A DNA stretch of 6,886 bases from Anaeromyxobacteraceae bacterium (GCA_027349605.1 DAIEMM010000456.1:1-6886), one strand, 5' to 3'; positions 1 through 6,886 are shown, counted from the stretch's first letter. Notes: generated from the letters alone by a model not told the origin. A program made the numbers and translations.

Positions 1-177
1 CTCCTTCTTGCCCTGGGCGAGCTCGACGAAGTTCTTCACCGTCTTGGGGGCCTCTCCGGGCAGCAGCTTCACGCCGATCTTCCCGGCGGAGGTGTCGAAG
101 GTGGCGTACAGGTCATCTGCGGCGAGGGCGGGCGCGGCGACGAGCGCCAGCGCAGCGGCAAGGGCGAGCTTGGTCAT
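1..177 (-). CDS. Secreted cyclophilin-type peptidyl-prolyl cis-trans isomerase, N-terminal fragment
   Basis: This is the first 59 codons of a gene that runs off the left edge of the window. The start is ATG at 177. Residues 1-19 form a classic Sec signal peptide: Lys3 followed by an Ala/Leu/Val-rich core ending in PALA, with likely type I cleavage after ALA (residues 17-19). There is no lipobox cysteine. The mature part begins DDLYATFDTSAGKIGVKLLP and continues with EAPKTVKNFVELAQGKKE. This matches the N-terminal strand and first helix of bacterial cyclophilins (family pattern: a T.xG.I.v.L...APkTV.NFv.LA.G signature). The family isomerises X-Pro bonds, here presumably in the periplasm as a folding helper. 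The catalytic Arg/Phe/His region lies outside the window, so activity cannot be judged. The gene starts 9 nt after the rnc stop with no recognisable Shine-Dalgarno in the gap (CATCCCCGC), so translation may depend on ribosomes finishing rnc. Confidence 0.85.
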   Translation of the reverse strand, partial: MTKLALAAALALVAAPALAADDLYATFDTSAGKIGVKLLPGEAPKTVKNFVELAQGKKE

Positions 178-186
178 GCGGGGATG

Positions 187-1116
187 CTAGTCACGCGCCC
201 GCTTGGCCGCAATCTTCCTGGATCGGACGGCCTTGGCCTTCGGGGGGGCCTTGGCGGCGGGGCGCTTGCGGGGCTTCGCCTTGCGCGCCTCGACCGCAGG
301 CGGAGGCTCCGGGGCCCCTTCGGGTTCCGCGGCGGCCGGCGGCGGGGGCGGCGCGGCCAGGGAGGGCGCGGGCTCCGGAGCCGGCAGGCCCTCGGCGGGC
401 AGGGCGGCGAGCGCCTCCACCGCGACCCGGGCAGCGGCCTGCTCGGCGTCCTTCTTGGAGCGGCCAGAGCCCCTTCCCATGACCTCGCCCTGCAGCTCCA
501 CCTCGATCTCGAAGGTCTTGGAGTGATCCGGCCCCACCTCGGCGACCACCCGGTAGCGGGGAGAGGACCGGAAGCGGGCCTGGGCCTGCTCCTGGAGCTG
601 CGTCTTGAAGTCGCGGTCGATGGAGCCGTTGACGGCCCGCGCGTACGCCTCCTCGAGGAACGGGTCGATCAGCCGGTGAACGGCCGCCAGCCCTCCGTCG
701 AGGAAGACCGCCGCGATCACGGCCTCCATCGCGTCGGCGACGACCGACGCCTTGTCCCTGCCCCCGGTGAGCTCCTCGCCCCGGCCCAGCCGGAGCAGCT
801 CTCCCAGCTGGAGCGCCCGCCCGATGCCGGCGAGCCCGGGCTCGTCCACGACCGCCGCCCGCAGCTTGGAGAGGTCTCCCTCCCGGGCCAGCGGGAAGTG
901 GGTCATGAGGTACTCGGAGACCAGGAGGTCGATGACGGCGTCGCCCAGGAACTCGAGCCGCTCGTTGTCCTCGGCCCCCTCGCCCCGGTGCTCGTTCACC
1001 CACGACTTGTGGGTGACCGCGGCGAGCGCCGTCGCCCGGTCGGCGAGCGGGGCGCGGACCCGCTCGGCCAGGCGCGCCACCCGCTCACGGTCCTCCACGG
1101 AGAGCTCGGCGGGCAC
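187..1116 (-). CDS. rnc: Ribonuclease III with long basic C-terminal tail
   Basis: This is the endonuclease that cuts double-stranded RNA in rRNA precursor processing and antisense/mRNA turnover. The product is 309 residues from a GTG start at 1116. That start is chosen because GGGGAGG lies 5 nt upstream and the reading frame before it is only a shadow of the upstream gene. The RNase III domain spans about residues 5-160. The signature ERLEFLGDA is at 52-60, and the metal-binding acidic residues equivalent to E. coli Glu41, Asp45, Asp114 and Glu117 are Glu55, Asp59, Asp128 and Glu131. Glu79 matches E. coli Glu65. The dsRNA-binding domain spans about 168-236, with FKTQLQEQAQ at its start and GSGRSKKDAEQAAA in its last helix. 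Typical bacterial RNase III is about 220-250 residues, so about 70 residues are extra: a Pro/Ala/Glu linker (about 240-277), then a Lys/Arg/Ala/Pro tail (278-309, 15 of 32 residues basic). The GTG overlaps the meaB TAG stop by one base, so the two are probably translationally coupled. Confidence 0.95.
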   Translation of the reverse strand: MPAELSVEDRERVARLAERVRAPLADRATALAAVTHKSWVNEHRGEGAEDNERLEFLGDAVIDLLVSEYLMTHFPLAREGDLSKLRAAVVDEPGLAGIGRALQLGELLRLGRGEELTGGRDKASVVADAMEAVIAAVFLDGGLAAVHRLIDPFLEEAYARAVNGSIDRDFKTQLQEQAQARFRSSPRYRVVAEVGPDHSKTFEIEVELQGEVMGRGSGRSKKDAEQAAARVAVEALAALPAEGLPAPEPAPSLAAPPPPPAAAEPEGAPEPPPAVEARKAKPRKRPAAKAPPKAKAVRSRKIAAKRARD

Positions 1117-2120
1117 TATAGCCTCCCCGCCAGCTCGTCGGCGAGCTCGTACGGGTCGGCGCTGCGGTCGGCGATGCGGGCGGCGAGCTCGTCGAGGTGC
1201 CCTTCCCTCTCGGCGAGCCGCGCCAGCGCTCCCTGCATGAGCCGGTCGCGCAGCAGGGCGAGGAACGTGGCCCGGGCGCGCGCGACCTCCCGCAGCTTCC
1301 GCTCCCCGGTCCGCTCGAGGTGGGCGCGGTGGCGCTCCACCGCCTCGGCAAGCTCGACGACCCCGACGTCCTGGGTCGCGATGGTCTTCACGATGGGGGG
1401 CTCCCACCACCCCGCCTCGTGCGGATCCTCCGCGCCGGTCCGGGTCATGCGGTGCTCCGAGTCGTGGTCGAGGCCTCCCCGCGTGGCGGTGCTCCGGCGC
1501 AGGTCGAGCATCATCTGGAGGTCCTTCACGGTGCGGTCGGCGCCCTCCCGGTCGGCCTTGTTCACCGCGAACACGTCGGCGATCTCGAGCACGCCGGCCT
1601 TGATGGCCTGCACCTCGTCCCCCATGCCCGGGATGGAGACCACCACCACGCTGTGGGCCAGCCCGGCGATCTCCACCTCGTCCTGCCCCACGCCCACGGT
1701 CTCGACCAGGATCACGTCCTTGCCCATGGCGTCGAGGACGGTGACCACGTCGGAGGTGGCGCGGGAGAGGCCGCCCAGGTTGCCGCGGGTGGCGAGCGAT
1801 CGGATGAAGACGCCCGGGTCGAGCGCGTGATCCTGCATGCGCACCCGATCGCCCAGGATCGCGCCACCGGTGAACGGGCTGGTGGGGTCGACCGCCACCA
1901 CGCCGACGGTCCGCCCCGCCTTGCGGTGGTAGGCGATGAGCCGGTCGGTGAGGGAGGACTTCCCCGCCCCCGGTGGACCGGTGAGGCCCAGCACGAAGGC
2001 GTGGCCCGGCCGGAGGAAGAGCTCCCGCAGGACGGCGCGGCTCCCCGGGATGCCGTCGTCGAGGTTGCGCATCAGGCGGGCGGCGGCCCGGACGTCGCCG
2101 GCCCGCACCCGCTCCACCAT
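1116..2120 (-). CDS. meaB: MeaB/ArgK/MMAA-family G-protein chaperone of a B12-dependent acyl-CoA mutase
   Basis: This SIMIBI-class P-loop GTPase is 334 residues from ATG at 2120. Walker A is GPPGAGKS at 48-55. AVDPTSPFTGGAILGDRVRM (76-95) is the family's conserved switch region. VILVETVGVGQ (136-146) holds the Walker B/switch segment, and NKAD (187-190) gives guanine specificity. The C-terminal helices are a dimerisation arm in known members. Family members bind the mutase, gate adenosylcobalamin loading and protect the enzyme from inactivation; older ArgK/LAO transport annotations are obsolete. The presence of a mutase B12-binding subunit gene in the same run (6606 onwards) supports this role. 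About 50 residues separate NKAD from PPIVKT (241-246), which I estimate to be about 20 more than in E. coli or Methylobacterium homologues recalled from memory; the extra part (about 209-238) is rich in His, Asp, Arg and Gly. A GTG at 2141 is in frame and overlaps the preceding stop, but ATG at 2120 has the better ribosome-binding site. Confidence 0.93.
   Translation of the reverse strand: MVERVRAGDVRAAARLMRNLDDGIPGSRAVLRELFLRPGHAFVLGLTGPPGAGKSSLTDRLIAYHRKAGRTVGVVAVDPTSPFTGGAILGDRVRMQDHALDPGVFIRSLATRGNLGGLSRATSDVVTVLDAMGKDVILVETVGVGQDEVEIAGLAHSVVVVSIPGMGDEVQAIKAGVLEIADVFAVNKADREGADRTVKDLQMMLDLRRSTATRGGLDHDSEHRMTRTGAEDPHEAGWWEPPIVKTIATQDVGVVELAEAVERHRAHLERTGERKLREVARARATFLALLRDRLMQGALARLAEREGHLDELAARIADRSADPYELADELAGRL
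1122..1128 (-). promoter_or_regulatory. Shine-Dalgarno of rnc, inside the end of meaB
   Basis: GGGGAGG is read on the minus strand, followed by the 5-nt spacer CTATA and then GTG. It lies within the last codons of the meaB coding sequence and fixes GTG at 1116 as the rnc start, although that codon is not ATG. Confidence 0.8.
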
Positions 2121-2128
2121 GCTGGCGG

Positions 2129-2135
2129 CCCCTCC
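2129..2135 (-). promoter_or_regulatory. Shine-Dalgarno of meaB
   Basis: GGAGGGG is read on the minus strand, 8 nt before ATG at 2120, in the 17-nt gap after the acyl-CoA dehydrogenase stop. It favours ATG 2120 over the overlapping in-frame GTG at 2141. That GTG has only a weaker GAAGGA-like match close upstream. Confidence 0.7.
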
Positions 2136-2137
2136 GG

Positions 2138-3283
2138 TCACGCGTCCTTCAGCACCGAGCGCGCGATCACGAGCCGCTGGATCTCGCTCGTCCCCTCGCC
2201 GATCTCGCAGAGCTTGGCATCCCGGAAGTAGCGCTCCACCGGGAAGTCGCGCGTGTAGCCGTAGCCGCCCAGGATCTGGATGGCCTTGCCGGTCGCCCGC
2301 ATGGCCGCCTCGCTGGCGAAGAGCTTGCCCATGGAGGCCTCGCGGCCGAAGGGCAGCTTCGCGTCGCACAGGGCCGCCGCGCGGAGCACCAGCAGGCGGG
2401 ACGCGTCGACCTCCGTGGCCATGTCGGCGAGCGCGAAGGCGATGGCCTGGAACTCGGCGATGGGCTTGCCGAAGGCCTTGCGCTCCTTGGCGTAGGCCCG
2501 GGCCTCCTCGAGCGCTCCGCGCCCGAGCCCCACCGAGAGCGCGCCGATGGTGATGCGCCCCCGGTCGAGGATGGAGAGCGTGTCGAGGAAGCCGTGGTCC
2601 ACGGCGCCGATCCGGTTCTCGTCGGGGACCTCCACGTCCTCCATGTGGAGCTCGGCGGTGTCGGAGCTGCGCATGCCCAGCTTTCCGTGGATGGCCGACT
2701 GGCTGAATCCCTTCATGCCCTTCTCGAGCACGAAGGCGGTGATGCCCTTCTGCGCCTTCTCGGGGGAGGTCCGGGCCAGGATCACGAAGGTGTCGCCCAC
2801 CGTCCCCTGCGTGATGAACATCTTCGAGCCGTTCAGGATCCAGCCGTCGCCCTTGCGGACCGCGCTGGTGCGCAGGGCGGCGGCGTCGGAGCCGGAACCG
2901 GGCTCGGTGAGTCCCCAGGCGGCGAGCTTCTCCCCCCGCGCGAGGGGCGGGATCCAGCGCCTCTTCTGGGCGTCGGTGCCGAAGTAGCGGATCTGGCTCG
3001 ACCCGAGACCGTTGTGGCTCGCCACGGTGAGGGCCAGGGACCCGTCGTACCGGCCGATCTCCTCGACCACGATGGCGAGCGCCATCATGTCGAGCCCGGC
3101 GCCTCCCAGCTCCTCGGGGACGGTGACCCCCATGAGCCCCAGCTCGCCGAGCTTCTTCACGGTGGCGAACGGGAAGTCACCGGTCTCGTCCCACCTCCGG
3201 GCGTGTGGCTTCACCTCTTCCTCGCAGAAGTCGCGGACCATCTGCCGAATCTGGAGGTGTGCGTCGTCGAGCTGGAAGTCCAT
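2138..3283 (-). CDS. Acyl-CoA dehydrogenase (short/branched-chain type), probable isovaleryl-CoA step
   Basis: This FAD flavoenzyme makes the alpha-beta double bond in acyl-CoA and passes electrons to ETF. Its 381 residues match the usual family length. The N-terminal helical domain runs to about residue 120. The beta domain carries the FAD/substrate motif WGLTEPGSGSDAAALRT, followed by GSKMFITQGTVGD. The C-terminal helical domain has RKAFGKPIAEFQAI and ILGGYGYTRDFPVERYFRDAK, and ends in EIGEGTSEIQRLVIARSVLK. Glu363 in EGTSEIQR sits at the catalytic-base position used by short- and medium-chain and short/branched-chain dehydrogenases. Classical isovaleryl-CoA dehydrogenase instead has Gly/Ala there and its base in helix G; here the helix G segment LDRGRITIG has Gly. 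From context it should oxidise isovaleryl-CoA ahead of the carboxylase, but 2-methylbutyryl-, isobutyryl- or butyryl-CoA remain possible. The start ATG follows GGAG with a 5-nt spacer, 11 nt after the carboxylase stop. Confidence 0.93.
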   Translation of the reverse strand: MDFQLDDAHLQIRQMVRDFCEEEVKPHARRWDETGDFPFATVKKLGELGLMGVTVPEELGGAGLDMMALAIVVEEIGRYDGSLALTVASHNGLGSSQIRYFGTDAQKRRWIPPLARGEKLAAWGLTEPGSGSDAAALRTSAVRKGDGWILNGSKMFITQGTVGDTFVILARTSPEKAQKGITAFVLEKGMKGFSQSAIHGKLGMRSSDTAELHMEDVEVPDENRIGAVDHGFLDTLSILDRGRITIGALSVGLGRGALEEARAYAKERKAFGKPIAEFQAIAFALADMATEVDASRLLVLRAAALCDAKLPFGREASMGKLFASEAAMRATGKAIQILGGYGYTRDFPVERYFRDAKLCEIGEGTSEIQRLVIARSVLKDA

Positions 3284-3294
3284 GATGTCTCCGG

Positions 3295-4845
3295 TCAGAC
3301 GGGAAGGACGGCGCGCTTGCGGGTCGCGGGCGGCTCGTAGCCGAGGGAGTGGTACTGGAACCGCCGCGCCAGCTCGTGCCTCAGCTCGGCGCCCGGGACG
3401 ATGGCGTCGATGATGAGCTCGCTGGCCAGCTTCTCGATGTCGATGTCCCGCTTGTACTCGTCGCGGAGGGCCTGGACGAAGGCGGGTCGCTCGGCCTCCG
3501 GCTTCTCCTGGATCTTGTTGAAGTAGACCGCGTTCACCGCGGCCTCCGGCCCCATCACCGCGATCATGGCCTGGGGGAGCGCCAGGGTGGCCGAGGGAGC
3601 GAACCCCGGGCCGTCCATGGCGTAGAGGCCGGCGCCGTAGGCCTTGCGGACCACCACGCAGACCCGCGGCACGGTGGCCTCCGAGACCGCGCTGATCATC
3701 TTGGCCCCGGACCGGATGATGCCGGCCCGCTCGACCTTGGTCCCGATCATGAAGCCGGGAACGTCGGAGAGGTACAGGAGCGGGATGTTGAAGGCGTCGC
3801 AGAGCCAGATGAACCGGGCGGCCTTGTCGGCGGAATCGACGAAGAGGACTCCTCCCTTCACCTTGGGCTGGTTCGCGACGATGCCCACCGGACGCCCCTC
3901 GATGCGGGCCAGTCCGGTGACCAGCTCCCCGGCGAAGAGCTTCTTCACCTCGAAGAAGGAGCCCTCGTCCACCAGGGCGTCCACGAGTTGCAGGATGTCG
4001 AACGGCCGGTTCTGGTCGAGGGGGACGATCTCGGGGATCCGGGCCGGGTCCACCCTCGGCGCACGGGGCGGGGCCGTGGGGGGAAGCTCCCGGTAGCTCC
4101 GCGGGAAGAAGGCGAAGTACCGCCGCGCCTCGCGGATGGCCTCCTCCTCGGTCTGGCAGAGGACGTCGCCGCAGCCCGAGACGGAGCAGTGCATGCGGGC
4201 GCCACCCATCTCCTCGAGGGAGACCTTCTCGCCGATGACCATCTCGGCCATGCGGGGCGAGCCCAGGTACATCGAGGCGTTGCCGTTCACCATGAAGACC
4301 ACGTCGCAGAAGGCCGGGATGTAGGCGCCCCCGGCCGCCGACGGCCCGAACAGCAGGCAGATCTGCGGGACCACGCCGGAGAGGTGGACCTCGTTGTGGA
4401 AGATCCTCCCCGCGCCGCGCCGGCCCGGGAACATCTCGATCTGGTCGGTGATGCGCGCCCCGGCCGAGTCGACCAGGTAGAAGAGCGGCACCCGCTCCCG
4501 CGCGGCCACCTCCTGGATGCGGATGATCTTCTCCACGGTGCGGAAGCCCCAGCTCCCGGCCTTGACGGTGGAGTCGTTGGCCATGACCGCGACCGGCCGG
4601 CCGTCGATGGTCCCGAGGCCGGTGATCACCCCGTCGGCGGGGAGCTCCGGGTCCTGGGCGTTGGCGAGCGCGCCGTCCTCGAGCAGCGACCCCTCGTCGA
4701 GGAGCAACCGCAGCCGCTCCCGCGCGAAGAGCTTCCCCTGCTCCGCGTTCTTCTGGTGGTACTTCTCCGCGCCGCCCCTGCGCACCCGGGCCAGCTCCCG
4801 CGCGATGCGCTCCTCCGGCGACACCGGCGTCCCGTCGTTTGCCAT
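3295..4845 (-). CDS. Acyl-CoA carboxylase carboxyltransferase (beta) subunit, probably methylcrotonyl-CoA carboxylase
   Basis: This subunit transfers the carboxyl group from carboxybiotin to an acyl-CoA. Its 516 residues are normal for the PccB/MccB/AccD family, with two crotonase-fold halves. The N-terminal half has KLFARERLRLLLDEGS (38-53), YLVDSAGARI (123-132) and the oxyanion glycine segment GPSAAGGAYIPA (167-178), then YLGSPRMAEMV. The C-terminal half has NRPFDILQLVD, IANQP-like VANQPKVKGG (323-332), DVPGFMIGTKVE (361-372) and RKAYGAGLYAM (400-410), with MGPEAAVNAVYFNKI (431-445). The AYGAGLYAM and GPEAAVNAVYFNKI segments recall the Bacillus YngE type. The neighbouring HMG-CoA lyase, methylglutaconyl-CoA-type hydratase and acyl-CoA dehydrogenase point to 3-methylcrotonyl-CoA. 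Propionyl-CoA is the main alternative because mutase genes are also near, and motifs alone do not settle the substrate. The biotin carboxylase/biotin carrier partner is not in the window. ATG 4845 is preceded by GGAGAGG and lies 10 nt after the hydratase stop. Confidence 0.93.
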   Translation of the reverse strand: MANDGTPVSPEERIARELARVRRGGAEKYHQKNAEQGKLFARERLRLLLDEGSLLEDGALANAQDPELPADGVITGLGTIDGRPVAVMANDSTVKAGSWGFRTVEKIIRIQEVAARERVPLFYLVDSAGARITDQIEMFPGRRGAGRIFHNEVHLSGVVPQICLLFGPSAAGGAYIPAFCDVVFMVNGNASMYLGSPRMAEMVIGEKVSLEEMGGARMHCSVSGCGDVLCQTEEEAIREARRYFAFFPRSYRELPPTAPPRAPRVDPARIPEIVPLDQNRPFDILQLVDALVDEGSFFEVKKLFAGELVTGLARIEGRPVGIVANQPKVKGGVLFVDSADKAARFIWLCDAFNIPLLYLSDVPGFMIGTKVERAGIIRSGAKMISAVSEATVPRVCVVVRKAYGAGLYAMDGPGFAPSATLALPQAMIAVMGPEAAVNAVYFNKIQEKPEAERPAFVQALRDEYKRDIDIEKLASELIIDAIVPGAELRHELARRFQYHSLGYEPPATRKRAVLPV

Positions 4846-4855
4846 TGCCTCTCCG

Positions 4856-5634
<779 letters not shown>

Positions 5635-5638
<4 letters not shown>

Positions 5639-6588
5639 GCTCCTGCCTTCCCGGGTCGCGTGGCCGCCCGCGCACGGGTGGCGAGCTCCGCCTGCAGGGT
5701 CTTCCCGGGCAGGGTCCGGCCGACCAGCTCCTGCGCCAGGGCTCCGGCCGCCACGAGCTTCCCGAGGTCCACGCCGGTCTCGTACCCCATGCCCTGGAGC
5801 ATGTAGACGAGGTCCTCGGTGGCCAGGTTTCCCGAGGCGCCCGGAGCGTAGGGACACCCCCCCAGCCCGCCCACCGAGGCGTCGAAGGTGGTGATGCCGG
5901 CGTCGAGCCCGGCGAGCACGTTGGCGAGCGCCGTTCCCCGGGTGTCGTGCAGGTGCAGCGCGATGGAGCCCGGCCGCGCCCGCGACGAGAGGAGTCCCAG
6001 AATCTCGCGGGTCTGGTTGGGCGTGCCCACGCCGATGGTGTCGCCGAGCGACACCTGCCAGCACCCGAGCGAGAGCAGCCGCTCGGCGATGGCGGCGACG
6101 CGCCGCGGGTCCACCTTGCCCTCGTACGGGCAGCCCCACGCGGTGGAGACGTAGCCGCGCACGCGCAGCCCCGCGGCGAGCGCGGGCCCGATGACCTCGT
6201 CGAAGGCGCGGAACGTCTCCTCGATGGTCTTGTTCACGTTCTTCTGGTTGTGGGTCTCGGACGCCGAGAGGAACACCGCCGCGTCGACCGATGCCGCCGG
6301 GTGGCCCTTGCCGCGGGCCTCGAGGAGCCGCTCGAGCCCCTTCCCGTTCGGGACGAGCGCCACGTACTGGACCCCCGGGCGCGACGGCAGCCGCTCCACC
6401 AGCTCGGCCGAGTCGGCCAGCGCGGGGATCCACCTCGGGGAGACGAAGCTGGTGGCCTCGATGCGCGTCAGTCCGGCCTCGACCAGCGCGGCCAGGAGCG
6501 CGAGCTTGCCGTCGGTGGGGACGACGCGCGCCTCGTTCTGGAGCCCGTCGCGCGGACCCACCTCGTAGACGGTGATACGGGTCGCCAT
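5635..6588 (-). CDS. mvaB: Hydroxymethylglutaryl-CoA lyase
   Basis: This enzyme cleaves HMG-CoA to acetyl-CoA and acetoacetate, the last step of leucine degradation. It is a TIM-barrel enzyme of the DRE-TIM/HMGL family with 317 residues from ATG 6588. VYEVGPRDGLQNE (7-19) holds the catalytic Arg13-Asp14 pair (human Arg41/Asp42). Glu44 in RIEATSFVSP, Asp183 in SLGDTIGVG, His212 and His214 in LHLHDTRGTA, and Asn254 in ASGNLATED match metal- or substrate-binding residues. GGLGGCPYAPGASGN (240-254) contains the signature cysteine Cys245 (human Cys266). All expected active-site residues are present, separating it from homocitrate and isopropylmalate synthases. An in-frame TTG at 6597 would add three residues; ATG 6588 is preferred by codon and by alignment. 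Neither start has a clear Shine-Dalgarno, so it may be reinitiated after the mutase-subunit stop 17 nt upstream. The C-terminal 15 residues are Ala/Arg-rich and not conserved in the family. Confidence 0.95.
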
Positions 6589-6605
6589 GGAGCCCAACGG
6601 TTGCG

Positions 6606-6886
6606 CTAGGCGACCTCGGCGCGCGGCTTCACGTTGCCGCGGATCCAGTCGACGATGGACTGCGTGGTCGTGCCGGGCAGGAAGACCTGCGAGACGCCTC
6701 CCTGCTTCAGGGTGGGGATGTCGTCCTGCGGGATGATCCCTCCGCCGAAGACCGTGCCGTCGCCCGCCCCGCGCTCCTTCAAGGCGTCGACGACCGCCGG
6801 GAAGAGGGTGAGGTGAGCGCCCGACATGATGGAGAGACCCACGCCGTCCACGTCCTCCTGGACCGCGGCCGCCGCGATCATCTCGG
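6606..6886 (-). CDS. B12-binding (small/C-terminal) subunit of a methylmalonyl-CoA-type mutase, C-terminal part
   Basis: The gene enters from the right edge; only about its last 93 codons are seen and no start is visible. An internal ATG at 6881 begins MIAAAAVQEDVDG but is preceded by a Glu codon in the same frame and is not the real start, since the fold would be incomplete. AAAAVQEDVDGVGLSIMSG (helix then strand with the conserved Ser), HLTLFPAVVDALKERGAGD, VFGGGIIPQDDIPTLKQGGV and VFLPGTTTQSIVDWIR are the second half of the Rossmann-like cobalamin-binding domain of methylmalonyl-CoA mutase and its relatives. The DxHxxG motif carrying the B12-ligating His lies beyond the window. Ending directly in the lyase gene, it is either a stand-alone small subunit or the tail of a fused mutase. 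The related isobutyryl-CoA and 2-hydroxyisobutyryl-CoA mutases have similar small subunits, and substrate choice lies in the large subunit, so the substrate is not decided here. Confidence 0.9.
   Translation of the reverse strand, partial: EMIAAAAVQEDVDGVGLSIMSGAHLTLFPAVVDALKERGAGDGTVFGGGIIPQDDIPTLKQGGVSQVFLPGTTTQSIVDWIRGNVKPRAEVA

Noticed and set aside
1117..1410. Apparent N-terminal extension of RNase III
   Set aside because: It is an out-of-frame reading of the meaB 3' end. RNase III homology begins just after GTG 1116, which has a strong Shine-Dalgarno.
184..1830. A plus-strand open frame of 548 codons opposite rnc and meaB
   Set aside because: It is low-complexity Gly/Arg/Leu/Ser-rich with no recognisable domain and lies antisense to two genes with intact catalytic motifs. 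In DNA with G/C at most third positions, stop codons are rare on the opposite strand, so such frames are expected.
2121..2369. Apparent N-terminal extension of MeaB
   Set aside because: It is an out-of-frame reading of the acyl-CoA dehydrogenase 3' end. MeaB-like sequence starts at ATG 2120 behind GGAGGGG.
5639..6433. Apparent 265-residue N-terminal extension of the hydratase
   Set aside because: The extension lies wholly within the HMG-CoA lyase gene in another frame and is Arg/Gly/Ala-rich without domains. ATG 5638 with an ATGA overlap and binding site is the natural start.

Overview
The window is a single, tightly packed run of eight genes, all on the minus strand and therefore read from position 6886 towards position 1. 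Junctions range from a 4-nt overlap to a 17-nt gap, and there is no non-coding stretch longer than 17 nt. No RNA gene, mobile element, CRISPR array, repeat family, terminator or clear promoter is visible. The DNA is very GC-rich (about 70% by eye) with strong G/C preference at third codon positions. Together with the gene content, including a cobalamin mutase subunit, leucine catabolism, MeaB and an RNase III with a long Ala/Pro/Lys tail, this suggests a high-GC proteobacterium or myxobacterium. An Anaeromyxobacter-like myxobacterium is my best guess, but that is inference and no search was run.

In transcription order: (1) the C-terminal part of a stand-alone B12-binding small subunit of a methylmalonyl-CoA-type mutase, cut by the right edge; (2) hydroxymethylglutaryl-CoA lyase; (3) an enoyl-CoA hydratase of the methylglutaconyl-CoA hydratase (AUH/LiuC) type; (4) an acyl-CoA carboxylase carboxyltransferase (beta) subunit, probably for methylcrotonyl-CoA; (5) an acyl-CoA dehydrogenase; (6) a MeaB/ArgK/MMAA-type GTPase that serves B12-dependent mutases; (7) RNase III; (8) the N-terminus of a secreted cyclophilin-type peptidyl-prolyl isomerase, cut by the left edge.

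Genes 2 to 5 together supply the steps from isovaleryl-CoA to acetyl-CoA plus acetoacetate (leucine/isovalerate degradation). The exception is the biotin carboxylase/biotin carrier half of the carboxylase, which is not in the window. Genes 1 and 6 belong to the propionyl-CoA/methylmalonyl-CoA branch used for valine, isoleucine and odd-chain acids. The locus therefore looks like a combined branched-chain acyl-CoA catabolic operon whose distal end runs into two housekeeping genes, with rnc start-stop coupled to meaB.

I see no clearly new system. The points most worth a second look are the histone-H1-like basic tail on RNase III, the coupling of rnc to a catabolic operon, the non-IVD-type catalytic residue pattern of the acyl-CoA dehydrogenase, an extra segment in the MeaB GTPase, and a single in-frame amber codon separating rnc from the secreted isomerase gene.
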